From: Blautia caecimuris
Lineage (GTDB): Bacteria; Bacillota; Clostridia; Lachnospirales; Lachnospiraceae
Assembly (NCBI RefSeq): GCF_024622975.1
Contig: NZ_JANJZT010000028.1
Span: forward strand, 1 to 48,837
DNA length: 48,837 nucleotides
Direction of reading: 5' to 3'
The notes beneath the pieces were generated by a model that did not search any database, had not been told where the DNA came from, and saw only the letters and a list, made by a program, of their open reading frames with translations. The translations under genes and the position numbers were made by a program. Below are positions 24,173 through 33,800 of this stretch, piece after piece. How positions within the stretch are numbered: the stretch's first letter is position 1; every line of letters begins with the position of its first letter.

Positions 24173-25951
24173 TTGAAAAAAGAAAAAAATTATGTGATAA
24201 AGAACACTATATATTGTATAAAATACATTTGGAAAATTGATCGTAAATACATTTTATTAATGATAGTAATATCTATACTTACAAGTTTATTTAATATTAT
24301 TAATCTAAGCATTTTAAGATATATAACAGAAACTATTGCGATGCAAGAAATGAGATATTTCTTGATGATTATAGGTGTAATGTTGCTGTTGTCAGTAGTG
24401 ATTGCAATTATAAATGGAAGTGCAAGTTATTTATACGAACCATTATTACAAAACCGTATTATTGAAAAAATTCAGGGCGATATTTATGCAAAAGCAAAAA
24501 CATTTAATTTGGAAGAATATGATAATGAAGAATTCTATGATTTGTATTATTTTGTGGCTGAGAACGGGAAAATTGGTATATTGAATGCCATTACTTTAAC
24601 TACAGGGATACTTACTAGTTTAATGAGTGTTATAGGGATAAGTAGTATTATACTTCAGTATGACTTTCTGGTTATTTCTTGTGCGTTCATAGGTGTAGGA
24701 ATATCCTGCATGTGTTCCATAAGAATGAAAAATCTTCAATATAAATTTAAGATTGAATCAATTCCTTATAACAGAGAAATAAATTATATACATCGAATAT
24801 TTTATCTTCATGAATATATTAAAGAGATTATCACATTTAGCAATAGTAGAGTTTTTGAAAAAAAATATCAGGCTGCGTGGAGTGGAATGAATAAAATAAC
24901 AAATAAATGGGGAAAACGAATTCGTATGCAGTACATAAGCATTATGCTAATTGACTCCATTACAGAAATATTTATTCTCATTTATTTAGGATATAATACA
25001 ATATTTGGGAAAATACCTATCGGAGAATTTATTGTTTTATATACAGGTATCCAGCAGATGATTCAACAGATGAAGGCAGCCATTGCAAGTGTTCCAGAAA
25101 TATATTCAAATGCATTAGACTTAGAAAAGTATTTTGAATTTATGAACAGAAGAACCAGAGAAGGGAAAGAAGAAGTAAATACGATTGAGAAAATCTGTTT
25201 TGAAAATGTGAATTTCTCATATGGGGATAGTAATAAGGATATTTTACATAATATCAATTTTTCTATTGGAAGGAACAATAAAAGAATTGCACTTGTAGGT
25301 AAGAATGGATCTGGAAAATCAACAATTATAAAGTTGCTGCTAGGGTTTTACGAAGGATATAGTGGGAACATTTATGTTAACGACAGTGAATTACGTGATT
25401 TATCTAAAAAGGATTATAGAAATAGACTTTCTATTCTGTATCAGGATTTTCGATTGTTTTCTATGACGGTGAACCAGAATGTTTCTATGGAATATGAGAA
25501 TGAAGAAGAACAAGTAGATGGATTGTTAAAAACAGTAAATGTGTATGAGAAAATTAAAAATTTGCCATTAAAAAATCAAACTGTTTTGTCTAAAGAGTTT
25601 GATAAAGCAGGAATTTATTTGTCGGGAGGTGAACAGCAGAAAATAGGACTTGCTAGAACTTTATTTAGAACAGCAGATTTAGTAATCTTAGATGAACCTT
25701 TTAGTAGCATGGATCATATATCTGCGAATAAAATACTAAAAGAAATGGAAACAACATATCCGGATAAGATGATGATTTTAATAACACATGATTTACATGA
25801 TTTGTCAGGTATGGATAAGATTTTAGTATTAGATGAGGGGCAAATAGTAGAAGAAGGAACAGAGAAAGAATTGATACTGAAGAAGGGAAAGTTTTTCCAA
25901 ATGTGGAGAAGAGATCATACAAAGGAGGATGTGGAAAATGAACAATTATAA
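24173..25951 (+). CDS. ABC exporter, membrane and ATPase domains fused
   Basis: A 592-aa half-transporter. The N-terminal 330 residues hold about five to six membrane helices. The C-terminal ATPase has Walker A GKNGSGKSTIIKLL, signature YLSGGEQQKIGLARTL and Walker B LVILDEPFSSMD. No C39 peptidase precedes the membrane domain, so leader removal must be done by another protease or by the host. The TTG start is preceded by GATGTGAGGGA, a fair ribosome site; no in-frame ATG is better. It lies between the permease and the radical SAM gene (14-nt overlap with the latter), so it is probably the exporter of the modified peptide. Confidence 0.85.
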   Translation: MKKEKNYVIKNTIYCIKYIWKIDRKYILLMIVISILTSLFNIINLSILRYITETIAMQEMRYFLMIIGVMLLLSVVIAIINGSASYLYEPLLQNRIIEKIQGDIYAKAKTFNLEEYDNEEFYDLYYFVAENGKIGILNAITLTTGILTSLMSVIGISSIILQYDFLVISCAFIGVGISCMCSIRMKNLQYKFKIESIPYNREINYIHRIFYLHEYIKEIITFSNSRVFEKKYQAAWSGMNKITNKWGKRIRMQYISIMLIDSITEIFILIYLGYNTIFGKIPIGEFIVLYTGIQQMIQQMKAAIASVPEIYSNALDLEKYFEFMNRRTREGKEEVNTIEKICFENVNFSYGDSNKDILHNINFSIGRNNKRIALVGKNGSGKSTIIKLLLGFYEGYSGNIYVNDSELRDLSKKDYRNRLSILYQDFRLFSMTVNQNVSMEYENEEEQVDGLLKTVNVYEKIKNLPLKNQTVLSKEFDKAGIYLSGGEQQKIGLARTLFRTADLVILDEPFSSMDHISANKILKEMETTYPDKMMILITHDLHDLSGMDKILVLDEGQIVEEGTEKELILKKGKFFQMWRRDHTKEDVENEQL

Positions 25952-27485
25952 GGTTTATGAGCAGTTTTTTTCAAAAGTAGTTGAAGACGGGAATTATAGA
26001 AGGAGAGGAAAAGTATTTCAAACCAGAAATCGTTTTTACTATTATGATACTGGAACAGGAAAAGTATTTGAATGTGAGAAGGTTGTGTATGAGGTTTTGA
26101 AAAAACTTCAAGATACAAATGAATTTGGACGATTAAAAGAACTGGAGTTGAGCGAAAAAGAAATAGAAAGTGCATTAAAGCAAATTATGGAAAGTGTAAA
26201 TAATGAGAATATTTTGAAAGCTCCATTGTTAGAAACCTTTTCTGGAGAACAAGTGACAGATTTAAAGAAGAGTTTGGAAAATAAATTGGGACAAATTACC
26301 TTTGAAGTAACACAGAAATGTAACTTGCGATGCGATTATTGCATATATCAGGAGGAAAATCCAAAGTTTCGGGATTTTTCACAACATGGAGATATGTCCT
26401 TTGAAATCGCAAAAAAGGTTATAGATTATTCATTAGATAAAATGAAAGATGAATTCTATATTACTTTTTATGGAGGGGAACCACTGCTTAATTTTAAATT
26501 GATCAAACAATGTATTGAGTATGTGAAATCCCTAAATTTGAGCAATACCATTATGTACTCGATGACGACAAATTTGACTTTGATGACTAAAGAAATAGCA
26601 GATTATTTAGCAGGAGTACCTAACTTTACTGTAGTTTGTAGCATTGATGGAAACAAAGAGTTACATGACGAACATCGTAAAGGTCCAGATGGAAGCGGAA
26701 GCTTTGAACGTGCTATGGAGGGATTAAAAAATCTTCGTAATGCTTATGGAGATAGGGACGAAAATATTATTGTAAATATGGTAATTACTCCACCGTATAC
26801 AAGAGAACGCTTCGATAAGATTCAAGGATTCATTGAGGAATGTCCTTATATAAATGAAAGAAATACAATTATGTTTAGTTATGCAGATAATGGAAAGCGA
26901 CATGATATAGACGAACTGAGAAGGAGAGAAAAAATAGAAAATAATATTCAATTTATGGAACGATACAATCCGATTCAATGTTGGTCTATTGAGAAATTCC
27001 AAGATATAGAAGAACCAAATAGGATTTTTACGTGGGGAAGTATGTTAAAAGGTTTATTAAAAATACAAAAAAGAGGATTATCAGATACACCAATGAAAAA
27101 ATACTATTTTAATGGATGCTGCATACCAGGTGGAAGACGCTTATATATAACGGTTGATGGTGAATATCATATCTGTGAAAGAATTGGTGAAGCTCCAAAT
27201 ATCGGAAATGTTATGGATGGAATTAATATTCCTAGAATACAAGAAAAATATATTGATGAATATATAGAACAGTCACGAAAATATTGTCAAAATTGCTGGG
27301 CAGCTCATTTATGTGGCATATGCTATGCGTCTTGTTATGACGAAAATGGCTTAGATATGGATACAAAGAAAATTCGTTGTATCAGTGAAAAGTTTGGAAT
27401 TGAAAACCAGTTGATTCAATACCACGAAATTTTAGAAAGAAATCCTAAATTATTAATTCCTTTAAATGAAATGGAATTGGATTAG
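25938..27485 (+). CDS. Radical SAM/SPASM peptide-maturation enzyme
   Basis: A 515-aa radical SAM enzyme. From the ATG at 25938 (AAAGGAGG 9 nt upstream) an N-terminal domain (residues about 1-110) resembles the RiPP recognition elements of sactipeptide maturases. The SAM cluster CNLRCDYC (C128, C132, C135; CxxxCxxC) follows, then GGEPLLNF. The C-terminal half has the SPASM region: CCIPGGRRLYITVDGEYHIC, then CQNCWAAHLCGICYASCYDE, whose cysteines bind two auxiliary iron-sulfur clusters. It probably installs Cys thioether bridges in the peptide encoded next. An alternative ATG at 25929 sits directly on the ribosome site and is unlikely. Confidence 0.9.
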   Translation: MNNYKVYEQFFSKVVEDGNYRRRGKVFQTRNRFYYYDTGTGKVFECEKVVYEVLKKLQDTNEFGRLKELELSEKEIESALKQIMESVNNENILKAPLLETFSGEQVTDLKKSLENKLGQITFEVTQKCNLRCDYCIYQEENPKFRDFSQHGDMSFEIAKKVIDYSLDKMKDEFYITFYGGEPLLNFKLIKQCIEYVKSLNLSNTIMYSMTTNLTLMTKEIADYLAGVPNFTVVCSIDGNKELHDEHRKGPDGSGSFERAMEGLKNLRNAYGDRDENIIVNMVITPPYTRERFDKIQGFIEECPYINERNTIMFSYADNGKRHDIDELRRREKIENNIQFMERYNPIQCWSIEKFQDIEEPNRIFTWGSMLKGLLKIQKRGLSDTPMKKYYFNGCCIPGGRRLYITVDGEYHICERIGEAPNIGNVMDGINIPRIQEKYIDEYIEQSRKYCQNCWAAHLCGICYASCYDENGLDMDTKKIRCISEKFGIENQLIQYHEILERNPKLLIPLNEMELD

Positions 27486-27549
27486 ATATAAGGATATCAG
27501 ATTTACTGATTATCTTTGTATAAAAATACAAAAGAAAGGAGGAGATTGC

Positions 27550-27759
27550 ATGAAACTCACAAATCCTGTAGGAAGAAATGTATCATTAAATGCTGATAAT
27601 GATATCAATCCTAGAGCGTGTATGTGCCGTAATGGTTTTGCACTTTCTAGTGCGTTAGGTGACAGTGATAACTGCAGCAACTGCGGTTGCAACTGCTGGC
27701 CTTGGAATCATGGTTCTAATGCTTCCACAGCAAGTAACGCAGACAGAGCAAGCGTGTAA
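27550..27759 (+). CDS. RiPP precursor peptide, six cysteines
   Basis: A 69-aa peptide with ATG at 27550, 7-8 nt after AAAGGAGG. It begins MKLTNPVGRNVSLNADND (leader-like). The core has six cysteines: C24-x-C26, a 15-residue gap, then C42-xx-C45-x-C47-x-C49, followed by WPWNHG and a Ser/Asn/Ala-rich tail. The gene is the last in the island, 64 nt after the radical SAM gene. The CxC plus paired-Cys layout and Ala/Asn/Ser-rich acceptor sites resemble ruminococcin-C-like sactipeptides and the Cys-rich clostridial RiPPs. Class and bridge pattern are inferred. Confidence 0.8.
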   Translation: MKLTNPVGRNVSLNADNDINPRACMCRNGFALSSALGDSDNCSNCGCNCWPWNHGSNASTASNADRASV

Positions 27760-27778
27760 ATTAGCATGATACAGGTAG

Positions 27779-27825
27779 AAGGGTGTCGCAAAGTTATCAA
27801 ATTAGATGATTGAGCGACACCTTCT
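27779..27825 (+). terminator. Hairpin at the end of the RiPP operon
   Basis: A stem of GGTGTCGC (27782-27789) with GCGACACC (27814-27821), extended by AAG/CTT pairs, around a 24-nt loop. It follows the peptide stop by about 20 nt. The T-run is short, but its position fits transcription end or 3' stabilisation of an abundant precursor mRNA. Confidence 0.6.
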
Positions 27826-27872
27826 TCTGATATATTTAGAAAAAAATCTGGTTCTTCGAGGAAAGATTTTTA

Positions 27873-28289
27873 TTAAGGGGATGATAATTCCTCATAGGCA
27901 AGTAAATCCGGAGGAACCTTTTCTTCACCCGAAAGGTTTGCTACATTCCGAAAATATAGGCGATAATAATGTCCAGATAAAAGGCGGATATTTTTATCGA
28001 ATGTAAAGTGATATTCTTTCTGGTCAGTGGACCGGAAAATAATTTTCTGTTTCTTGGTAAGTGGGCTGACTTCACGTTTTGTACAGGTTCCAGTTAATTC
28101 GGTATAGTCATGCATCTTGATGGTATGTAGCAGACTCACAATTCGTATGGCAGTTCCAACACCGATGCAAAGACTCATGAGGAGAAATATCTGGTCATCT
28201 GTTACAAATCCGTAAATACATCCAAATAAGGCACAGAAAAAGCCGATTGCCCCATGGACAATCAGCTTATTAAGAAATGGTTTTGGCAT
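27873..28289 (-). CDS. Hypothetical membrane protein, 138 aa
   Basis: Unrecognised. The ATG at 28289 has AAGGAGCAA just upstream; a longer frame to 28430 only overlaps the previous gene. Two membrane helices lie at about residues 9-27 and 32-52, followed by a 75-residue soluble part with basic residues (SPLTKKQKIIFRSTDQKEYH). It is the last leftward gene before the RiPP island and may be part of the conjugation backbone. It follows the 228-aa gene with a 13-nt gap. Confidence 0.65.
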   Translation of the reverse strand: MPKPFLNKLIVHGAIGFFCALFGCIYGFVTDDQIFLLMSLCIGVGTAIRIVSLLHTIKMHDYTELTGTCTKREVSPLTKKQKIIFRSTDQKEYHFTFDKNIRLLSGHYYRLYFRNVANLSGEEKVPPDLLAYEELSSP

Positions 28290-28302
28290 AATTTGCTCCT
28301 TC

Positions 28303-28989
28303 CTATAATTTTTCAAATGCAATCTGTTTATTGAGGTACAAATTACTGATGGCTTCCAGTACAGGATAACCGGCATGGGTGAATTGGATATCCTGTGCCA
28401 GGGTACGGAATGTTGCATCCGAGGTTTCATAGAGCTGCGTCAAAAGTTGCTCTGTATTTTGTGGATGGATGCCCTGTTCTACACAGGTTACAAGCTCTGC
28501 CGTAGAAATCTGTACTTTTTTTGCTATTTGGAGTACCGTGTCCTCTATAGCAGTCCGTGCCGGCTTTTTTAGATAATGGATCAGTTCCTTTGTGTGCAGT
28601 TTTTTCTTCATGCAGAGATAGATGCAGGTAAAAAGCCGTACTGAAAAACTGTCCTGCAATGGGCTGATATAAAGTTCTCCTAAGAGGCGGTACAGGGCAT
28701 CCACACCAGTTAAACCATCCCCTTTTACAATCAGTCCCCGAAGCTGCAGGCGATTCAGGTAAGGTTCAATGGGGATATTTTCCGAACGGTGATGTTTTTT
28801 CAAGCGTTCAGAAAAAGCAGACTGCAATTCATGGATCTGTCGGATTTGAAATGCGAGGCTGCTCCACAGAAAGAATTCTTCTTCTGTCAGTCCGTATTCC
28901 TGCCGGTTATTGATAACAGTCGGTGTTCTATGTTCCTTTATGGAATCCTGGAATCGTAGGATTCCGACTGCAGTATAAAGTGTCAGCAT
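28303..28989 (-). CDS. Hypothetical protein, 228 aa
   Basis: Unrecognised soluble, helix-rich protein. The ATG at 28989 (MLTLYTAVGILRF) is supported by GAAGGGAG; the frame is open to 29076 but that part overlaps the sigma-like gene. Some segments look like DNA-binding helices (RLQLRGLIVKGDGLTGVDAL), compatible with a winged helix, but I cannot confirm it. It follows a sigma-like gene by 13 nt and precedes a membrane gene by 13 nt, which suggests one regulatory operon. Confidence 0.6.
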   Translation of the reverse strand: MLTLYTAVGILRFQDSIKEHRTPTVINNRQEYGLTEEEFFLWSSLAFQIRQIHELQSAFSERLKKHHRSENIPIEPYLNRLQLRGLIVKGDGLTGVDALYRLLGELYISPLQDSFSVRLFTCIYLCMKKKLHTKELIHYLKKPARTAIEDTVLQIAKKVQISTAELVTCVEQGIHPQNTEQLLTQLYETSDATFRTLAQDIQFTHAGYPVLEAISNLYLNKQIAFEKL

Positions 28990-29002
28990 AATCGTTCTCC
29001 CT

Positions 29003-29572
29003 TCAAGATAAAAGAGTATATAATTTGGTATCCTGCTGTAAGTATTTCCGGGCTTTGCTTTGCCATGCCCGGACATGATTCATTGGGACACCATAATGTT
29101 TGGAAATTTCTTGGTTGGTATATCCTTTTTGCTGCAGGAGCAGGGCATGTATTCCTTTTCTGAGTGTATTGCAGCTTCCCGCTTCTAAGGACTGCAGGTG
29201 CTTATAAATGGGTTCCTGGTTCATACATTGTTCCTGCCACAGTTCTGTTTTGGGGTCTACAAGCAGGGGTTCCATGTCAAATTCGGAAGATGCATACATG
29301 GAACAGGTGTATTTTCGTTCTTTTTGCAGTTTTCTCCAATAACTGTAAATGGCATTTCGTATGGCAACTCTGGCGTAAACCGCAAAGGGACGGGTGTTGT
29401 CATAATTCATGGCGGCTTTGCATAAAGCTAAGTTTCCGGCTTGCAGAAGGTCTTGCTGCTCATCGTATGAGACATAAGCACAACGGGTAGTCAACTTTTT
29501 TACCATTTCAGGTACCAAATACAAGTACTCCTCTGTCAATCGGCGTTCATCATCTGTCATCGGGATGATCAT
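29003..29572 (-). CDS. Sigma-70-family regulator of the element
   Basis: A 189-aa protein with a sigma region 2 motif (DEQQDLLQAGNLALCKAAMN, followed by YARVAIRNAIYSYWRKLQKE) and a C-terminal region-4-like HTH (GYTNQEISKHYGVPMNHVRAWQ). Such small sigma-like proteins are common on clostridial conjugative elements and probably direct element transcription. The ATG is preceded by AAAGGGGGG. It lies 15 nt after the zinc-finger gene and heads the downstream genes. Region 2 is clear; whether it binds core polymerase as a true sigma is inferred. Confidence 0.82.
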   Translation of the reverse strand: MIIPMTDDERRLTEEYLYLVPEMVKKLTTRCAYVSYDEQQDLLQAGNLALCKAAMNYDNTRPFAVYARVAIRNAIYSYWRKLQKERKYTCSMYASSEFDMEPLLVDPKTELWQEQCMNQEPIYKHLQSLEAGSCNTLRKGIHALLLQQKGYTNQEISKHYGVPMNHVRAWQSKARKYLQQDTKLYTLLS

Positions 29573-29587
29573 GCATATCCCCCCCTT

Positions 29588-29998
29588 TCAACCAATGGCC
29601 CTGAGAGGGATATGGTTATTCTCCAGAATCTTCATGGATTCCAGAATCAGTTGATCACACATATAAGTGCTAAATTCTCCGATGTGTGCTTCCTTGGCAG
29701 TCAGACAGAATTTATCAGCAATCCAACGATAAGCCTCCGATTTCGTAAAGATGTGGTTTAGCCATATCTGGTCAAACACCCGGTGTGCTTGGATTCTTTT
29801 TTGACGAAGCTCTTTGTTTGCCAGTTTTCCTTTGGCATTGGTAGTGCCAGGATGAACTCCTACATAAGAATTACACTGTGGGAAGTGACTGCACACATAG
29901 AGTTTTCCATCTTTCGCTTTATTTCCATATACATAGGACGCATCCCTTAAAATTGCGATGCTGCCGCAGTATGGGCAGCGGATTTGTTTCTGTTTCAT
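29588..29998 (-). CDS. Zinc-finger protein (DUF3268-like)
   Basis: A 136-aa protein that begins with a zinc ribbon: CPYCGS near residue 8, then YVCSHFPQCNSYVGVHPGT with the second cysteine pair near residues 36-42. This, plus the KGKLANKELRQKR segment, matches the DUF3268 zinc-finger family of mobile elements and phages. A C-terminal helical part follows. Its ATG has an AGGTG ribosome site. It is the first of the regulatory block (zinc finger, sigma, 228 aa, 138 aa). Likely nucleic-acid binding; target unknown. Confidence 0.8.
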   Translation of the reverse strand: MKQKQIRCPYCGSIAILRDASYVYGNKAKDGKLYVCSHFPQCNSYVGVHPGTTNAKGKLANKELRQKRIQAHRVFDQIWLNHIFTKSEAYRWIADKFCLTAKEAHIGEFSTYMCDQLILESMKILENNHIPLRAIG

Positions 29999-30121
29999 AA
30001 AGATTCACCTCGCTTACGTGTTTTATACGTATATTGTAAGAAAGCAGGTGATGAATTCCCATAGGATGGGCATAGAAACTACTCCCAGATTCGGACTAAA
30101 TGGCACAAAATGGCAGAAAAT

Positions 30122-30391
30122 CTAAGAATAGAACAGTGCCTTGATAAGCGGAAAGAAACCGCTGTCTACAAAACGTGAGTAATTTACTGGTGTAAAGATG
30201 AACCCTGCACAGAAAATCCGGATGACATAAACAGAAATCAGAGCTATACATAGCCGATACAGATTTCTGGTGCGTCTGCTCCAGGGCTTTCTAGGACGAA
30301 ACTTCAGGTACAGGATTAAAAGTGCAGGAATAAAAATAAAGTTCGTAAATATTGTATCGATTCCTTGAATCATAGCAGTGAAATTCAACAT
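30122..30391 (-). CDS. Hypothetical membrane protein, 89 aa
   Basis: A small protein with two membrane helices (IDTIFTNFIFIPALLILYLK and LYRLCIALISVYVIRIFCA) joined by a basic loop (FRPRKPWSRRTRN). The ATG at 30391 is supported by AAAGGAGGCG; an upstream frame to 30499 overlaps the preceding gene. A 123-nt gap holding no hairpin of note separates it from the zinc-finger gene. Probably part of the transfer region; family not recognised. Confidence 0.65.
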   Translation of the reverse strand: MLNFTAMIQGIDTIFTNFIFIPALLILYLKFRPRKPWSRRTRNLYRLCIALISVYVIRIFCAGFIFTPVNYSRFVDSGFFPLIKALFYS

Positions 30392-30444
30392 AAAATCGCC
30401 TCCTTTCTTATCCTGTACGCAGAAAGTGCCAAAAGTGCAACCTT

Positions 30445-30807
30445 TTACCAGTGATAATGGGATGCTTCCTGATGCCGCAGTAAAGCAAAACAAGGACATG
30501 GCTTATCGGTCAATGCTTCTTTGGTAAAGTAGAGTCCATATAAGGACTGAAACTGTTCCAGTGTTATGGCGGACAGACATTCCGTTGGTTCCGGTATGCG
30601 GGAGAAGAGCATACGGGCATCTGCCATGGGCAGGACACAAGGACGGCCGTTTTCATCTGGATGATATAAGAAGTGTGGGCCATTACAATAACCTGGGGTT
30701 TTACAGGAAACGCAGCGAACATAAATACAGGAATGCCAATTTCCATCACAAATATCTAAAAAATGCCGGATGTGTTTGGCATCGGCATTACAACGAGATT
30801 GTTCCAT
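30445..30807 (-). CDS. Hypothetical Cys-rich protein, 120 aa
   Basis: Unrecognised. I choose the ATG at 30807 (MEQSRC) because AAAGGTG lies 6 nt upstream; an in-frame ATG at 30813 is directly on that site, and the open frame to 30855 crosses the terminator at 30824-30849. The protein holds several cysteines (CIYVRCVSCKTPGYC, then CPCF) that could bind metal. It follows the adhesin gene and precedes the small membrane gene. No function can be given. Confidence 0.6.
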   Translation of the reverse strand: MEQSRCNADAKHIRHFLDICDGNWHSCIYVRCVSCKTPGYCNGPHFLYHPDENGRPCVLPMADARMLFSRIPEPTECLSAITLEQFQSLYGLYFTKEALTDKPCPCFALLRHQEASHYHW

Positions 30808-30823
30808 ATTCATCACCTTTATA

Positions 30824-30849
30824 ACAGGCAGCCGTAATAAGCTGCCTGT
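30824..30849 (-). terminator. Terminator-like hairpin after the adhesin gene
   Basis: A 9-bp perfect stem (ACAGGCAGC 30824-30832 with GCTGCCTGT 30841-30849), 8-nt loop, at the end of the large surface-protein gene. The following minus-strand sequence (TATAAAGG) is short of T, so it may be a partial terminator. Confidence 0.6.
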
Positions 30850-30867
30850 GAGCATATCTATTGATAG

Positions 30868-33800
30868 TTACTTATCTTTTTTCCGCTTACGGATATATAA
30901 GATACCAAATCCTGCAGCAAAGAGGAGTGCGGCACCTGCCAGTAAAAGATAAGGAAGAATGGTTGTTTCATCTCCGGTCTTGACTGGTTTGGAAGGTTCA
31001 GGTGTGTCTTTTGGAACTTCCGTAAGTTTTATCGTCTGTCCTTTATCGTCCAGATCCTCATGGGAAGCAATTTCAAGTGCTGTTTCTCCTTCAAGGGAAA
31101 AAAGTTTTTCAAAAACGACTACATCATGTCCAGCCAATGTGCTTCCATCAAAAGTGAAGATGACTTCGACAGAACCATTGGAATCCTTTAGTGTAAATTC
31201 TGTTTCTGCCGTGACAGGTTTTCCATCAATCAGAACTTCCTTTTGGGTTGTTTTGTCCATCAGTGTGCCGACCAGTTTGTATGGAGTATCCGGAATCAGA
31301 TTTTGGTAGGATACGGTGTCAATGATGGTTACTTCTTTCGTAGCAACGGCTTCCTGATCCCCATCCGCTTTGTCCTTCGCAGTAGTTCCAATTCCTGGGA
31401 AGTAGATAGACTGTTCATGGTCTTCTATATCGGCGTGAACAGCAATCTCTTTTTCCTGATACGTTAAAGACTCAAAGACAACAATTGTTTTGCCGGACAG
31501 GATGCTGCCATCAAATGTAAAGGTAAGTTCAATACTGCCAGAGGCATCTTCAGGAGTAAAGGTCGTAGTGGCAGTAATCGGTTTACCATCTGCTTGAAGA
31601 GGTTCTTTTGTCTCTTTGTCCATCAAGGTACCGGTAAGTGCATACTCTTTTTCTGGAATTAGGTTACTATATTTAACCGTGTCAACGATAGTAATCTCTT
31701 TATCGGTTTTGGCAAAATGATCTCCGTCTGCTTTATCTTTTGCAGTAGTAGCGATTTCTGGGAAGTAGATGGTCTGCCCATTATCTTCAAGATCTGCGTG
31801 TGTTGCAAATTCTTTGCCGTCATAAGTAGCAGATTCAAAAACAACTACGGTTTTTCCGGCAAGGGAAGTCCCATCAAAAGAAAAAATCACATCTACCGTT
31901 CCAGAGGATTCTTTAGGAGTAAATGTGGTTTCGGCAGTAACCTCTTTCTTATCTATTTCGACAGGTTTTCTGGTTTCTTTATCCATAAGGGTTCCAGTCA
32001 TAACATATTCTTCGCCGGGCAGAAGATTTTTGTAAGCTACCGTATCTACAAGGGTAACTTCTTTATCTGCTTGGGAAAGATTCATATCTGTTTCCTTATC
32101 TTTTGCAGTGGTCCCGATTTCTGGGAAATAGATAGTCTGATCCTGATCTGTAATGTCCGCATGAACAGCCAGTTTTAAATCCTCCTGGTACAGTTCCTCG
32201 AATACTACGATTGTTTTGCCCTTCAGAGAAGAGGCATTGAACGTAAAGGTCACTTTTGCAGAACCAGAAGATTTTTTTGGTTTGAAGGTGGTTTCTGCTG
32301 TGACAGGTTTTCCATCTATTTCAATTGGCTTTCCGGATTCCTGATCCATCAGTGTGCCGATGAGCTTATAAGACTGTCCCTTCTTTAAGCCTTCGTATTC
32401 TACGGTATCAACCAGAGTGATTTTTTCTTCTGGTTTGGCAAAGTGGGAGTTGCTGTCTTTGTCAAGGGCAGTAGTTCCAATGGTAATCTGATCATCCGTT
32501 AAAGTTCCCATATCCACGACTACGTGATTTTTATATACAGAGACCTCAATTTTTAAGAGATTCATACCTTCATTGGAATCGCAGCGTTGTTCTTCCAAAA
32601 TATAGGTATCATAAATCAGGGCTCCTTTGGTATCATCAGGTTTAGAAGAGCCAAACCAGATTCCGTCTTCAGAAGTTTCCCCACGATTGGTATTTGTAGT
32701 GTGCTTATTCCATTCTGAGGAAGTACTGGCATAGCCATTTTTGTCTGTTACAATGGTATGACTTTCTCCTGTAGTTTTGGAGGTAATGGAAAATGGGACA
32801 TTTGCCAGCCGGTTTAAATCTCCGTCAGAGACCTTTACGAATTCTAAATCGCCACGGATTACCTGATTGGAAATCGCTGTTTCGTTTGCAGTTAAATCCA
32901 AAATTTTCCCATTTTCTGTGACATGAAACTCCTGAGAGAGTTTTCCCTCGTTCAAATAACCTTCCGGTGCTTTTGTCTCATCAACCCTGTAATGTCCATA
33001 AGGGAGCGTATCTTTTTTGGTGGAAGCAAGCCCCTTTTCATCTGTCTTCAAAGTGAGAACTACTTGATCTTTTTCGTAAAGGGTTTCATTCACAAGAACA
33101 GGATTTGGACCAAGATTGGTGATTGTAAATTCTGCATCCTTCAAAGAAGCACTTCCCTGTGGTTTGGCTTCTTCTGTTTCCAGATCCCGTTTTTGGATTT
33201 TGACGCCGCCACGGATAATCTGGTTAGAAACAGAAGTCTCTTCTGTTGTTAAATCTACGATTTCTCCATTTTGGGTGATGTCGAATTCAAGAGCCTTTGA
33301 ACCATCGGTCAGGTATCCGGAAGGCGCTTTGGTTTCTTCAATCCGGTAATGTCCAAGGGGCAGGGCATCAGCGGCACTTGCAGCAATACCATGTACATCC
33401 GATTTGATCGTAAGCACTGCCTGACCATTTTCATAGAGCTTTCCATCTACCCATACCGGCTGTTTGTTCAGAGTGGTAATGGTAAATTCGGCATCTGCAA
33501 GAGATGCGGTTCCTTGTGCTTGTGTTCCCTGAGTTTCCAGATCCCGCTTCTGAATTTTGACGCCGCCTCGGAAGACCTGTTCTTCGACAGAAGAAGCGTT
33601 ATAAATAGAGATAGTTTCTTCCGTACCGGTACTGGTGATTTGCTGCACGAAAACAGATTCGTTTGGAAGATAGCCGGCAGGGGCTTTGGTTTCCTGTACG
33701 GTTACTGTACCCAGTGGGAAGCAGACGGTCTTTCCATCACTGGCATAGAAAAATTCATCACCGGATACCAAATAATCTTTTGTAAAATGGATTTCTCCAG

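Noticed and set aside
30868..31020. LPxTG anchor in the adhesin
   Set aside because: The sequence before the helix is PVKTGDE; the LP of the canonical motif is missing.
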